Shown: one piece after another, positions 20,252 through 32,319 of the stretch
How the letters are laid out: every line of letters starts with the position of its first letter
How positions within the stretch are numbered: the stretch's first letter is position 1
From: Neonectria sp. B-13
Lineage: Eukaryota; Ascomycota; Sordariomycetes; Hypocreales; Nectriaceae
Reading direction: 5' to 3'
Assembly: GCA_002682825.1 (NCBI GenBank)
Contig: NOKP01000063.1
Span: 83,286 to 147,285 of the forward strand
Length of the DNA stretch: 64,000 nt
Position numbers and translations under genes: made by a program
Notes under the pieces: model-generated
Databases searched by the model: none
What the model was told of the DNA's origin: nothing
Seen by the model: the letters and a program-made list of their open reading frames with translations, nothing else

Positions 20252-20925
20252 TCAGTACGAGATGCAGTATAGGCGGCTGTGGTATTTATTTAACTCAACC
20301 TCGCTCCTTGAGAAACCCCTGGCGCCCTTTATCTTTGATACCATCCCCCGGGCGCTATTAAATAATCCCGCTAGTAGCCCTAGATTCCCTATATAACCAT
20401 TTCCCGGGTCTTTATCTGCATTCCTCTGAATTCTATCTATAAGTACGTATCTAAATTCTTTCATATTTTAGTTCTTTTGATCACCCAGGTATTATTCGCT
20501 ACCTATTCTATTGAAATCAGTTATATAAAATGTGAAAGTGGTCTACTATAGGTTATATCCCAACTAAACATGAAAAGCCTTGCTTCAGGAATAATAGACC
20601 ACTATAGAATCTCTAAAACTGCCAGCAACCTTTTACCTTAATCACTCGTTACTGACGCTGACCTAACCAGGAGATTCAAACAGCTGCAACCAAGACGTTG
20701 CCTGACTTGAGAAAGCCGGTTCGTTCACTCCATCTAGAACTCTACCTTGATATTTGGGAAAGTCAGATAGGTAAGCTTTTAGCAGCTTTTAACTAGAGAC
20801 AGTATAGGTTGAGAAAATTTAAGGAGTAAGACTAATCATTTAGGACAGTTTAGACTGTTAAATACGCCTGACAAATATGACAGTTCAAAAGAAAATAGAT
20901 TATTTTTCGTTACTACTGCGCCCAG
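20252..20925. other. Intergenic; short inverted repeat
   Basis: No gene is recognised. A 13-nt inverted repeat (20537-20549 and 20591-20603, core AGTGGTCTA) is separated by 41 nt and may mark a small mobile-element relic or a hairpin. Confidence 0.5.
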
Positions 20926-20930
20926 CGGTA

Positions 20931-21619
20931 CTATTTTTCTTGGAAGTGCTTCACAAACCAGTTCACCATATCGCTCACCGTAGGATAATTCCACGTCAGC
21001 GTTTATGACACCTTTACCTTCAGCACACTCTGCAGATTCTGCCTCAGCACGGTGGCCATAATACTGTCGACGCCGAACCCGACGGCGGGACGCGCGGGTC
21101 GATCTCGTCAATGTCGCTGATCTTCAGAACATCGCCCAGGCACTAGCACACCACGAGTTTCAGCCATTCCTTCAGCTTCGGTGTCGAGGTCGGTCGGGCC
21201 TCGGCCGCGTTGCCTTTACGACCCTCCTTCGCCGGCGCCGCAACCCCCTGCGCACGCAGCCGGCGCACGGCAACATCCACGAACAGGGCCAGCGGGACAG
21301 TCTCGCCCTCGTCCAGGACGGCGCTGTGCGTGACGACGGTACCGACGGCGTCGTGCTGACCGACAAACTCCCAGGTCGCGAAGGCCTTGTGGGCCGTGAT
21401 GTCGGTGATTTCTTTGGCCTGAAGCTCGAGCGGCAGGATGGTAGAGGTGCCCATACCCATAGCGCGCTAGGCGGACCACTGGAAGGCGACGGAGTTCTCG
21501 CTGAGACTGCGGCGGTACTGCGCCAGGGCGTCGAGGAGGACATCGCTGGATGCGTACGAGGACTGGCCCGCAGTGCCGACGAGCTGCCCGATGGACGAGT
21601 AGAAGACGAATAAATCGAG
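20931..21619 (-). pseudogene. 6-MSA-type partially reducing PKS, C-terminal KR end and ACP fragment
   Basis: The minus-strand frame begins abruptly at about 21619 with LDLFVFYSSIGQLVGTAGQS, the end of a ketoreductase domain of the 6-methylsalicylic acid synthase type. It continues through AFQWSAYRAMGMGTS and the post-KR linker to a TAG at 21143-21145 (Gln expected). A carrier protein follows: CLGDVLKISD, a frame shift near 21090, the attachment-site motif FGVDSIMATVL, a TAA at 21003-21005, and a natural end at 20931-20933 with no thioesterase. All domains from KS to the start of the KR are missing upstream. The fragment is dead, but it identifies the kind of polyketide locus that once lay next to the transporter and regulator. 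Confidence 0.8.
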
Positions 21620-22092
21620 GCTAAGTATTCTGATATGCAAAAGTCAAGCATCCCAGGTATATGGTCCAATTAAATACCGGTTGGTTGTATCTTTCTCTCA
21701 CATAAACTCCCGCCTCACCTTGTTCTGCGGTCAACACCTCAAAGTTCGAGGGAAAATGGAAATGGAAATGAAAATGCACAGCGTATTTGGTCACGACAAA
21801 ACTGTAGGTACGCTACAGGAAACTAATCTATTCTGCTTTGCCATATTTATCTACAGGACAGTCCATCATAATTTCTCTATGTGGATAGTCCCCAGTCACA
21901 AAAGAAATGGCCAATCAATAAGTCGTTTTTCTATGAGTCTCTAACTTCTGCTGCATGCATGACTGAAACAGGCCATGAAATCATACAAAATTGGATCACT
22001 CGGACACCATCAGAGCAGCTCTGTCTGTTCAGAAAGAACTGAATACGGCAAGGTAGGAGTGAGTGCATCTCAGCGCGTAGACCCAACTACTT

Positions 22093-24069
22093 TCAAGCTG
22101 CATCCGCGGCATTGGTCTTCTCTGCCGGTTTTGGGAACAGCCTTCCCTTGGGCAGAAAGATGACGACGACAATCATAGCCGCGCCTGAGATTATGCTGAG
22201 AATGTAGACTTTGCTCACAGCATCCGTAATGGCCTCGATGGCTTGTTTCTGCACAGACGAGCTCAGGGAATCAAACAGTTGACTCGAAGTTCCCGCAGCA
22301 GCCTGCCTGATCTCTTGTTCAGAGTATCCCCGACCATTCAGGACTTTCGAAAGGTTCCTGAACGAAAGTTCCTGGATCATTTGGCCTCCGATGAGCAAGC
22401 TGACGAGCTGCCACCCAAGCTGGGAGAGGTTTTGCATCGAACTGACACGTTGGACATCCAGCCCGGACCCGGTTTGTTGCAACATTGTGATAGTGGCGAC
22501 CGTGAAGCCGAGGTTGAAGACAATACCAGTACCAGCACCGAGCAGGATACTGTACCCATAGACATATGATGTCGGGGTGTTGGTGTTCACGGTGTACATG
22601 GTTACACCGCCTATTGTCATGAGGATGCCACCCGCTAGGTATATCGTCCAGCTGAGGCAGTTAGCTTGTGGGGACAAAACGGAAGGAACCAAGATGGCTC
22701 TCTTACTAATAGTTAATTTTGGGAAGCATAGAACCCGAGAACATTGTACCGAACGCTAGGAAGGCAATGAAAGGCAGCAGACGGACGGCAGCCTGCATGG
22801 TCGAATCTCCACGCGTGAAGGCGAAATATATGGGAAGGTAAAATAGCGGAACGTAGATGTTGGTGGCTGCCACGGCAGTATTGATGTACAGCAGCACTTG
22901 CGTGGGGTTGAGGAGAACGTGGCTTGGGGGAACCATGCGCTCTTCGGGACCGGTGAAAAGCATAAAGTACTGTTGGAGGAAAGTCAAGATAAATAGCACG
23001 CCCGTCACGACGAACAAAGCGATGGTACGCTTATCGTCCCAGGGCCAAGTGGGACCTGCGAAAGTCAAGACCATGGTGAAGGCCACCATAGCTCCGGTTG
23101 CTAGTGTAAAGCCAACCCAGTCGAGAGACATGAACTTTGCAAGAGCCGGTCGTTCATGATTACCGCCCGGCTTAACCTTGGGGAGCCAGAAGATGTACAC
23201 GGGTGCACATATGACTGCAATAACACTGGGCTGAGTTAGCAACACAGTTTAACGGGCGAGTTCGCTCATTATATGACTGACAGGTTGATGTAAAAGGCCC
23301 ATCGCCACGTCGCTGGTGAGGTAGCAAAGGCACCTCCTACCACAGGACCAAGAACAGCACCAACTCCCCAGGTTACGCCCATGCCGGAAATATAGCGGCC
23401 ACGTTCAGTGTCAGCCGTGATGAGGGAAAAGTAGTTTAAAATACTGGCCAAGAAAAGTAGTCAGCGATTCGTCATGTGCTCATGGAAGAGAAGACTCACC
23501 CAAGGAAGATGCCATTCCCACCCACACCGGCAAGCACCCGACCAACAATAAGGGCATCCATGGTAGGTGCCGCGCCACAGAGCGCGGAAGCAGCCTCGAA
23601 AAGAACGATGCTCCCGATGAACATGTACTTGAGGTCAAAGATGGCGTACATGGCAGCTCTTAAAGAGGCCCGAGTTAGCTCTCACAGTTCTTGAGCAGGA
23701 AGGTAGGGAACATCCAACTCACCCGGGGAGGATAGAACAGAACGAGCCGAGAGGGAAGCCGGTGCCAGCCCATGTGAGACTTCGGAACTCGTTGTATTGC
23801 TCGATGAGAGCGGGTTGGATGTCTGCCACGACCGTGCTGTCGAGGCCGTAGATGAGTGCTCCAATGTATAGAGACGCAGCGGTAGCGACCCATTTCCAGC
23901 CATGGATGGTTCTTTCCCGTAGGGCCCCCCCAGGTATGCCTCCGTCTTCGTCCTCGCTCGGTTGAGCAGAAGTGACAAGGGGCTCTTGGGAGGCAGGCTC
24001 GACCTTTTCTTGGACTTCATCACTGGACTGGGCTCGTGAGTTTTTCGGGGTTTCCTCTGAAGAGCTCAT
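22093..24069 (-). CDS. MFS drug/metabolite efflux transporter (DHA2, 14-TM)
   Basis: Five exons (24069-23723, 23658-23500, 23443-23282, 23225-22707, 22651-22093) with canonical introns of 55-64 nt give 581 residues. The hydrophilic N-terminus leads to TM1 ([20 protein letters not shown], the D1-type motif after TM1). The later blocks are [16 protein letters not shown], the motif-C segment [18 protein letters not shown], and WRWAFYIN before TM6. Length and order fit the 14-TM DHA2 group that exports toxins and drugs. I chose the ATG at 24069 because it opens the acidic N-terminus typical of the family; the upstream ATG at 24147 adds an unlikely hydrophobic leader. Its position between a PKS fragment and a pathway-type regulator suggests a former role in metabolite export. 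Confidence 0.88.
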
Positions 24070-24561
24070 GGCGAATGACCACTGGGCAAGCAAAGTGGAC
24101 CGTAGGGCAAAGAACAGAAGGAGGCAATGGCGGTGACCAATCTTCAAGACACGTATGGGGGAGTGAGTGTAGAATGAATCAAGAGTTGTAACATTTCCTC
24201 TACATATCTTTCTTTATAGGCCTGCAATCAAAGCAGAATCAGAGTGTTGGCAAGTTGACTAACACAAACAATTCTTGGCGGGGGGCACGTGACCTACCAC
24301 GATGGTCTGACGGCCAAATTGGCCCACCGTCACGATGCCGCATTGCTGACAAAGTGACTGCGGGCGGTGGCCAATTTGGCCGCACAAGCTGTCGATCCAA
24401 TTAGCAGGCTGCACCAGGCTCAGGCACCTCTGTAATTACCAGACACAGTAACGGCCTACGTCACGTGGCTCATCTCGACAACACCCTCGTCACTTTCATC
24501 AGCCTGCAAAACATCCATCCCGTCTACTCGCCATCCCACGTTTAAACCCTCATCCGGATTC

Positions 24562-26280
24562 ATGGACGCCGAATTACAGTCGCCTCACAGCGCCTCATCG
24601 CCCAGGTCTATGCAGCTCTGCGGCTTTTGTCACAAGCCGTTCTTGAACGAGACGTCGTACAATCGACATGTTCTATACTGTCGCCACGCCAAGAACCGGC
24701 CTCGCACTCGTGTCAGGTCATGCCGGGCTTGCACAAAGGCAAAACGGAAGTGCAGCGGCCAGCCTCGATGCCAGCGGTGCACACATAAAAGTTTCGAATG
24801 TGTGTATGACACCACTGTGTCCACTGCTGCTGCGGCAGCACGCGAAAGCACCCCAGTTGTCGATAAGAAACCACAGCCAGCAGAAAACGCAACCCCATTA
24901 GCTGGAGACCATATCACAGATAGCCTCGATCAATTCTGTGCATCTGGCGGAACAACAGATGCGGACTCGGCGCAAATCAGCATTGACTGGGACTGTCTCG
25001 ATTTCGCAGAGACGGACATGCTCTTGCAAAGTCCCGATCTCAATATGCCCTCCTGTTCTCACCCCCACCTTGAGCCGGCCCTGAATGTTATGCCCGACGG
25101 GCCATACCTCCACCGAGGCAATCATGATGTCGTTGATCGCCTCGACTCGAATTCAGATCTAGAAAACTGGCTCCTGCCTACCCAACTGCCCTGGCCTGCT
25201 CAGAGCCCTCCAGATGAACACCTGTCTGCCCTTACCGGACCGACACATGTCGTCGAGCAGTCCTATTCTGACTTCCTAGTTCCTGTCCCAATATCAGACC
25301 CCGTTTCGAAGTTTACCGCAAATGTTGTCATGCAGATGCTTTGTGCTTTTCCACACATGATGCTTCGTCGCGAGACCTTCCCTCCTTTCATACACGGGCA
25401 CTGGTACTATCACTCGGGTGCGACAGCGTCTGCTCTGCCTAAGCCGCTGGTCAATTGCATGGGCTTGGCACAAGTTTTCGCTTCCCATAATCTCGAGACT
25501 AGGTCATTTCTATGGCGCACAGTCAGGGAGGAGCAACGATGCTCGGCTGAAAAGGTTTGACCCAACGCACAATCCGTGCAACATCAAGACACAGCTAACC
25601 TCGTACATAGGCAAGTCAGCGCCAATTCTCAAAGCATGACCATCTCGCAGCTATACAAGCCCTACTTATCTATATTATGATGCGAGTCATTGACAACTCC
25701 GAGATTGAGCGAGACTTGAATCGTGAATTATTAGTCACCTATCAGGTATTGGATCTTGTCCTTGTGCGTAAAGGTTTTTTCTAACAAGGCAGGGCCTTTG
25801 CGACAGCTTCAAGGACCTGTGCAACGAGCCGTTTTACCAGCACGAGAGACTCTGCCCGAGTTCCAGCTGGCATGAATGGGTTTTTGCCGAGTCGAGAAGA
25901 AGGTAATTTCTAAAGCCGCCTTCCCCACACATCTCAGCCTCTACTCACCACCGGCAAACCATAGGACAGCCATAGTGTGGCTTCTGGTCACACAGATGGT
26001 TCAGATCAAGATTGGTGTACCTTGTGATAGTTTCACAAGCTTCCGGGATGTTCCCCTCTCCTCTCCAAAATCACTCTGGGAAGCCAAGACACGCTCGGCA
26101 TGGGAGGCGGAGTACGAGGTATATAGGACCATGCCACGGATGGGTTTGGACGTTTTTGGAGACCTCTACGATGCTTGCAAGCAAAGTTCTGTCAGTTCAA
26201 ATAGGCTAAAACTACACGCTTGGAACGCCACAGTTGATAATCTCGGGTTTTTACTTAATCTGGGCGCGGAAATTATGTAG
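24562..26280 (+). CDS. Transcription factor with a C2HC finger and a Zn2Cys6 cluster
   Basis: Four exons (24562-25554, 25611-25745, 25793-25902, 25965-26280) with canonical introns (56, 47 and 62 nt) give 517 residues. Residues 20-40 form a zinc finger with spacing C20-C23-H36-C40. Residues 54-80 form a Zn2Cys6 binuclear cluster (C54, C57, C64, C70, C73, C80) with the basic KAKRKC. The remaining part is a fungal-regulator middle region with an acidic stretch around 130-215. This double-finger layout is typical of cluster-specific regulators. It is divergently transcribed from the MFS gene with a 492-bp spacer, consistent with shared control. A nuclear activator role is inferred from the family; the target genes are unknown. 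Confidence 0.88.
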
Positions 26281-26345
26281 AAGCCAAAATAGGTTAAGTT
26301 TTCCAATCATTTCCAGTACTAGTAGCAAAGCTATCTGGAACGAGG

Positions 26346-26860
26346 TCACGGTTGACCGCGTGACAAGGTAAGATTGACAATCTCTGGTAAAGTCTCCTTC
26401 ACACTTGGTTGCTTCGACTTCCAGCCAAGTAAGGTCTCCGCCTTCGAACTTCGGACCCTGAGGTTCGTAATATACCCATGAATTGCGGCTGTCTTGTTGA
26501 CACTCTCCCGGTCTGAATTATTGCTTTCTGGTCCGATTAGCTTGATCACGTCCGTGGATATGACATCCTTTCCCCTCAGAATCTTGACAATTGCCTCCAT
26601 GTAGTCGGTGAACGAAAAGTCTTCCGATCTCACAAAATAATACGCGTGTGGTCCCCAGAGTCGGGCATCAAGGGCGCCCTCCTTCGCAGCATCAACGAAT
26701 AAAATGGCGTAGATGTTGGCATGGACATCTTTCCTGACGAGGAATGCACCGGAGGTCTGGATGTAAAACCCCGTTTTAAGCCGAGAGGCCAAGCTCCGAA
26801 GGACTGCCTTGATGGCTGCAGGACTTCCATCAAGATAATCCGGGGGGGGGGATATCCAAT
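26346..26860 (-). pseudogene. NAD-dependent epimerase/dehydratase-like C-terminal fragment
   Basis: Minus-strand coding similarity starts near 26840 with DYLDGSPAAIKAVL and continues with KTGFYIQTSGAFL, ARLWGPHAYYFV and SSKAETLLGWK to a stop at 26346. This is the C-terminal half of an extended-SDR/epimerase-like protein. The N-terminal Rossmann half is missing, and immediately upstream lies a run of ten G (26842-26851) that breaks the frame. A short functional protein from the internal ATG at 26792 is unlikely. Confidence 0.65.
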
Positions 26861-26869
26861 TCGCATGAG

Positions 26870-29800
26870 TTTCTAGGATGCATGGAATGTGTCACGGACT
26901 TTCACTTATAGAGCTAAATGAAAGCTAACAGCTATAACGCATGCAGCTTCCCAATTTTGGCCATCACACAGCAATTAAAGCTATTGCACAGGGTGTCTGC
27001 ACCTGGGAGAAATGGATCTAGAACCAACAACCGTTGACAGCGTATGGCTTCGAAACGCCTGGACAAGAGAATATAATACGAAGTCAGGTAAATGCATCTC
27101 GCCCGTTTGTGTACTGGTCCTTGAATTTCTCGACATTTTCGGCTCGCCCGAGGCTTGAGCTTGAGAAGCCCAAATACGGCAGTCGCCGAAAATGCGTGCA
27201 TCAGAACCCATTGTAAGCATCCTGATAATCGAAGGGCGATCCATCGTACGGGCCGATCCGTTGCACGGGCTGATTTACTATACGTATCGGCCAATGACTT
27301 ACATGTGCTAGTCTAAAGTTAGCATGCGGCCCTGCAAGCCGAGTGATCCCAACAGACCCTGGCCTAGTTAAGGGACCAGTTCAGTCTAGTTTACTCACAC
27401 AGCCCGAATCCTCTTTATTAGTCCGAAAGTCGGCGGCTCTTCGGAGGGCTCATCAGCAATGGCATGCGCGATCGAGCCTGCAGTCGCTTATCTAGAACCC
27501 TGATTGTAGTTCGTAGTAGAGGAGCAGTATTATTAATAGCCTAGTAGTTGTTCGACATGATAACCCCGACGATGTTGCCTGCGGCTAAAGGCGGCCGACC
27601 TTGGACAAGGGAGGAAACAGCCATTATAAGCTATTATTCGTACAGCAGTCAGTGAGGAAACAGTTCTCAGGTGAAGGTCATCGGACCAACCTCTTTCCAT
27701 TCAATACCTGCCGTGAGAAGGGCAATCGCTGTTTCGGAAACTCGACCACGTCATGCTACGATGGCGGTGTGGTCGACGAAATTGTCAGCGCCAAACTCCA
27801 GTAAGAACAGCGCCTTGAAGCACGCCGGACTCATCTAGGGTATATACGAGGGCTATTGCCGAGTGTACCTATACGTTGAGTTAAACCCCACATCCAGTCT
27901 TGAAGCAGCTCAAGTGTTCCGTCTGCCCTACGCCCCATTGAGCTCTGCCGTAGGGAGAGGGAGCCTGCACCTTCGCCTATGTCGTCAACTTTTGCTGGTG
28001 CACCCTCCAATAAGCCGGCCGTCAAGGACGGAAGTGAATGCCTTCATGTGCTCATAGGGCGCCAAGATAGTGACCCAGGGCACTTTGCTGTTTGTGGCCT
28101 TTCCAAATACCAGCAAGAACATATACTGTTGTGGGCCAATTCCTTGCTACAGTAGCCGTCGCTAACATAAAATAATACGTGCGCGGAGAAGTCTGCAGCT
28201 CCTTGTGTCAGAAACATGTGCCATTGAGAGTCCCATTGTTCTTTGGGCATGATAGCAGTTGCCGCAAATGGAAAACCGGGTGTGTGAAGAGCATCAAGTG
28301 TGTTGAAACCTCGGCGCAACATGAAGGCGTTGCTGTAGCTGCCTTCAAGTTCCCGCGCGCGGGCGCTGCTGATCCATTTGAGAAGGAAAAATGTCCCGAG
28401 ATTTTGCGACTTCTCCTGGAATCTCGACATCAAACTCTCAGGCCTCGTACGGCTGTAGACACCTCCACCATGTGGCTTGATCTAGATGGAAGAAACCAGG
28501 CATTGCTCATGCCCCACAGTTTGAACTGAACGCAGAACAGATGGGGTGGCCGGCCGCTGCCCAGGCGATCCCCTGCATCCTAGCTTAGAATCTAGGGTAG
28601 CGTCTGGGTATCAGCGACATGCATTCTGTCCTGGCAGACAGATCAAGAGCGAACATAATGTAAACAGTTGTCCGAGATAGTAGCAGATTAGTAGCGAAAG
28701 CATTACAACTGCACCAATCTTCACTGTCGACAGCTACGGTTTCCAAATAACCGGAATTTGTTGAGCGAAGAGGATAATGTCCATCGCCAACTTAACACCG
28801 AACTGGAGTTGTATCCATATCAACCAATTTGTCCCACGCACATTCCCTGTTGCCTATACACGTAGTAGGAGCTCCTCACGCCCAGACAAGTGCCGTCTTT
28901 TGAAGGCGTCCAAGCCTAGTTCACTGGGTTGTAGCTGCCAAATTTTGAGTGAGCTTGGCAGATAAATATCGTCGAGCCACGTGCTTTTACAAACCCGTGG
29001 AAATTGCCTTCCGACACGACGCCCATATGTGATCCAAAGCCGAAAATGATCACAATAACATCAGCCCAGGCACGCGCGGAAGCATCGGTCCCTCACTCGC
29101 TGGCTAATACTGTGCTTAACAAGACTACTGTTAGACACTGCATATATAAGTGACTGCTGCTTGCTTGATGCTTTGTAAACTTCGTACATAGCTTATCAAT
29201 ACCAGTGCTGCCCCAAAGTTAGACTCGGAGACGACTAAAGGGGTCCAGGCCCAACATTTCCCGCTAACGTTAGGTGCTTGGTGTAGCTGGATCGTCCACA
29301 GAATACACGATTGGCTTCGGAAGATGCCGACGATCCGGGGGTGATCCAGGGTCTTCCCCGTCGACCTTGGCGGCGCATTTGCAACTAACGTCAACCAGGG
29401 CTAAGTCAGAGCGCAACTGAATGGTCTACCGTGCTTGACGTGGAACTTGATATGTCAAGGACCTCTCTTCAGTGGCGCCCCCATGACTCGCACCATGCAA
29501 TGGGAACGCCGGCGAGGCCGTGTCTTGTCCAATAGTACCAGATCCCATCTCGCAGTGACAACAAGGAGTGTTCTGGTTTTTGGCAACGAGTAATATCCTT
29601 CAATTAACCTTGAGCGAGGACGCCAATTGACTCGGCTGCATGGAAAGGCGAAGCGTATTCGCCATGCAGCTGCCATGCGCCGCCACTTGGTGCCATGTCC
29701 TCAAACCTTCAACATGGGCATGTGATGACGCCACGACAGCAATTAACGTCCTTTTGGAGGGGCCCACCCTCGTTATTGTGTGGACTTTTTTGTGTTTCCA

Positions 29801-30950
29801 ATCATCTTGCCGCCTCTCTTGCACGCGCATTGTGTGTAAAGGCCCATACAGCTTCGTGACAGGCTGATCGACGCCGCATAGCCGTAGACTTGCCCAGCCT
29901 TTGGCTCCCTTTCTAATACCGGATGCCAGTAGCGCTGCTCGGAATAGAGTTTGAATCACCCTGAGCAAAGATGACTAGTAATTCTTTGCGGGCGCTATTT
30001 GTTTACCCGTCCTAAGATGATAGGTTTATTATCGAGCTAAGGGGGAAAAACCGACCATCGAAACCCTATTCCAGGATCCCCTAGCAACGTCACGGACGAG
30101 AGTTCAAGCCAGGTAAGCTTGCGCCAAATGAAAGGGACATTATGCCATCCCTCTTGAGACGAATACTCATCTCTCGGCCGGAAATTCCCCCTTGAGCCCC
30201 TGATCGGCACAGGAGAAAAGAAAGGTCGTTTCTGGCGTTGCCGATCATGCCTTGGCCATCACAAGCCCTTGCATCACATTGGTCGCCTTTAGGGGACCAA
30301 CGCATTGTCGTCGTGACTATTGATTGGCATTATTCTTCCTCTTGCGGCTGTTGTTTCATCCCTCTGGTGGTGGGCTTGCTTGTTCCCTTCGTCTGTAGTC
30401 GGCCCTGGCTCTGTCGCAAATGTTGGTCCACATGCGCCGCTTGTGACTTTGAGCCTCTCGCGTTCAGTTGAGGTTGCATACTGCGTCTGGATTATTCCTC
30501 CAATCATCCCCAGTCTGTGAAGGGTTGTATGTAACAGTACCTCCTTGGATCGGTATCGTGCGGTTGGCTCGAAAGCGGACTAAGACTCTGATTTGTTCAA
30601 TACATGGGATGTACATGTACACTTATTGACTCTTGAGTCAACATGGCAGACTGAAGCAGAACTGATGATTTCAATTGGTCGATGTCTATAATTTGCTCTG
30701 TCATGTTTTTCTTGTTTGGTTGCCCCTGTCTTGTCATGTCTGGGTGCGCCACGTGAAGGGGAAGCCGTCTCCACCGCGTGAGATCCGGAGGGGGGTGCTG
30801 TCACCCGCAAGGGTCTCACGAGTCTGGTGAAGCCAATTCAAGCCGAGGTGGTTGTCTCCCAGACCAGTAGTGTGCCGACAAAGACCGACTTCCTCGCGAG
30901 GAAGGTATCTATCGTGCAGAAATGAGTTTTGTCCCCGGACTGATGCCATC
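26870..30950. other. Gene-poor stretch, no gene recognised
   Basis: Four kilobases of normal base composition contain only short frames on both strands (the longest about 130 codons at 28044-28433, minus) without motifs or splice-supported joins. One near-perfect hairpin is present at 29635-29670. The stretch may hold genes decayed past recognition by eye. Confidence 0.5.
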
Positions 30951-30956
30951 GTGAAC

Positions 30957-31158
30957 AGCTGTGTTTTTGATGCAAAGGCCCTCGAACTTGGTTCTTGAAA
31001 AGCTGGGAAAACCCGCCCTATACCTTGCGATTTGCGCGACTGCACTCCATCTGTTTATCCAACTAACCATATGTGTTTCCTGTAAATTGATCCTCTGGGG
31101 CGTCGCCTCGGCCCTTACTGCCGCACAAATATACCGGTATACCGGCCTGATGGCTTAA
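30957..31158 (+). pseudogene. Dal5-type MFS permease fragment
   Basis: The frame reads MQRPSNLVLEKLGKPALYLA, then an unmatched stretch (a decayed intron may account for it), then LWGVASALTAAQIYRYTGLMA. This is the TM2-TM4 region of allantoate/pantothenate-type permeases. Nothing before or after it is recognisable, so it is a relic of about 60 codons. Confidence 0.6.
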
Positions 31159-31434
31159 CTAATGACTGCTTCTCCTCGGGTTCACTGACGCGGGCGCTAG
31201 AACAACGCACGGTCCGAGGAAGCTTTGCCAAACGTCCAATCAAACGGGCTGGAGTTTTCTGCCCGAAAATCAAGACACGCGACTGGGAGCACAGTCCTCC
31301 AATGAAAAGGAGCCAGAGCCATCTCGAGTTTGTGGCGAGACAAGAGGCTATCCATCCTATAATAAGAAGGTAAGGCCCGAGGCGACGACAGGCCTAGATT
31401 GCAAGCTCTTACTTATACAAAGACACATTTCACA

Positions 31435-32130
31435 ATGCTATCATTAGCTGACGTTATTTCCGATTTGTCTCCAGACCCATGGAGATTGAACAACTTCACA
31501 GCCCATCTTTCAAAAAGCCATTGCCTAGAAACCCTACAATTCATCCAAGACGCATCAACATACCGAGCTTGTTACGCAGAAATAGTCGACGATACCCAGA
31601 TCCCCCGTGCATCTCCAAGGTGCCATTACGACTACCTGCAGCAACTATGGGAAGATCTTCTAGACACTTACATCCTCCCTAACGGACATCGCGAGGTCAA
31701 CCTTCCATCTGAAGTTGGGGCTCGACTTCTTGGACTCCGTTTTTCGGAATTTCCTCCACACCCATCAGAATTGGATGATGCCGTCAAGATCGTCCGTGAA
31801 CTCATAGAGGACTCTATCCTACCTGGGTTCCTGAACTCTTATGCGTCGATGGAGCAACCAAGTGATGGAGAGGTTGGTGGCTGGAGGAGAATTGGTGGCA
31901 GACTTCGACGGAAAACCTCAACACTGATGTCGGAACGGGACCACCAGAGAAGTTTCCGAGTGAGCGAGGGCTCTGGGTCGCGAGCTTCCAGTTTGAGAGA
32001 GGACGGTGAGGCCACTGAGAGCCATTTGCTACGGCGCCTGATAGAGCTGTTCAACCATACTGTCCGCGGAGTCGGGGGTACGAGGGGGTTGAAGACGCCG
32101 CCAGAAAAGGACGGAGTAGTAGACTGCTAG
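31435..32130 (+). CDS. RGS-domain protein (regulator of G-protein signalling)
   Basis: Intronless frame of 231 residues. The ATG at 31435 has an ideal CACAATG context and is preferred over an in-frame TTG upstream. Residues 1-135 show an RGS fold pattern: PDPWRLNNFTAHLSKSHCLE at the start, YLQQLWEDLLDTYI in the middle, and EVNLPSEVGARLLGL followed by a pair of helices ending VRELIEDSILPGFL. The rest is Ser/Arg/Glu-rich and ends in an amphipathic helix (HLLRRLIELFNHTV) that could associate with membranes. RGS proteins speed GTP hydrolysis by G-alpha subunits. The gene is intact and converges on the Zn2Cys6 gene with 189 bp between the stops. Confidence 0.75.
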   Translation: MLSLADVISDLSPDPWRLNNFTAHLSKSHCLETLQFIQDASTYRACYAEIVDDTQIPRASPRCHYDYLQQLWEDLLDTYILPNGHREVNLPSEVGARLLGLRFSEFPPHPSELDDAVKIVRELIEDSILPGFLNSYASMEQPSDGEVGGWRRIGGRLRRKTSTLMSERDHQRSFRVSEGSGSRASSLREDGEATESHLLRRLIELFNHTVRGVGGTRGLKTPPEKDGVVDC

Positions 32131-32319
32131 GCGTTGAGATGGGCACCAAGGACCAGTACGTCAGCGCAAAGCTGTTGGAACGAGCTCGTTGTTGACGGTG
32201 ATTTGACATCTCGTGGAGCCATTACAAGCTTGATTTTTACATGGAGAACATTGAGCGTTTCGTACTTCAGAAGCTAGTTCATTATTTGGAGTACCATGAG
32301 CATAGACTGATTTTCATTC

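Noticed and set aside
26932..27294. N-terminal Rossmann half of the epimerase-like pseudogene
   Set aside because: Minus frames here contain no glycine-rich nucleotide motif, so continuity with 26346-26860 is not supported.
28044..28433. 130-codon minus-strand open frame
   Set aside because: No domain, signal peptide, splice support or homologous pattern was visible; length alone is compatible with chance at this base composition.
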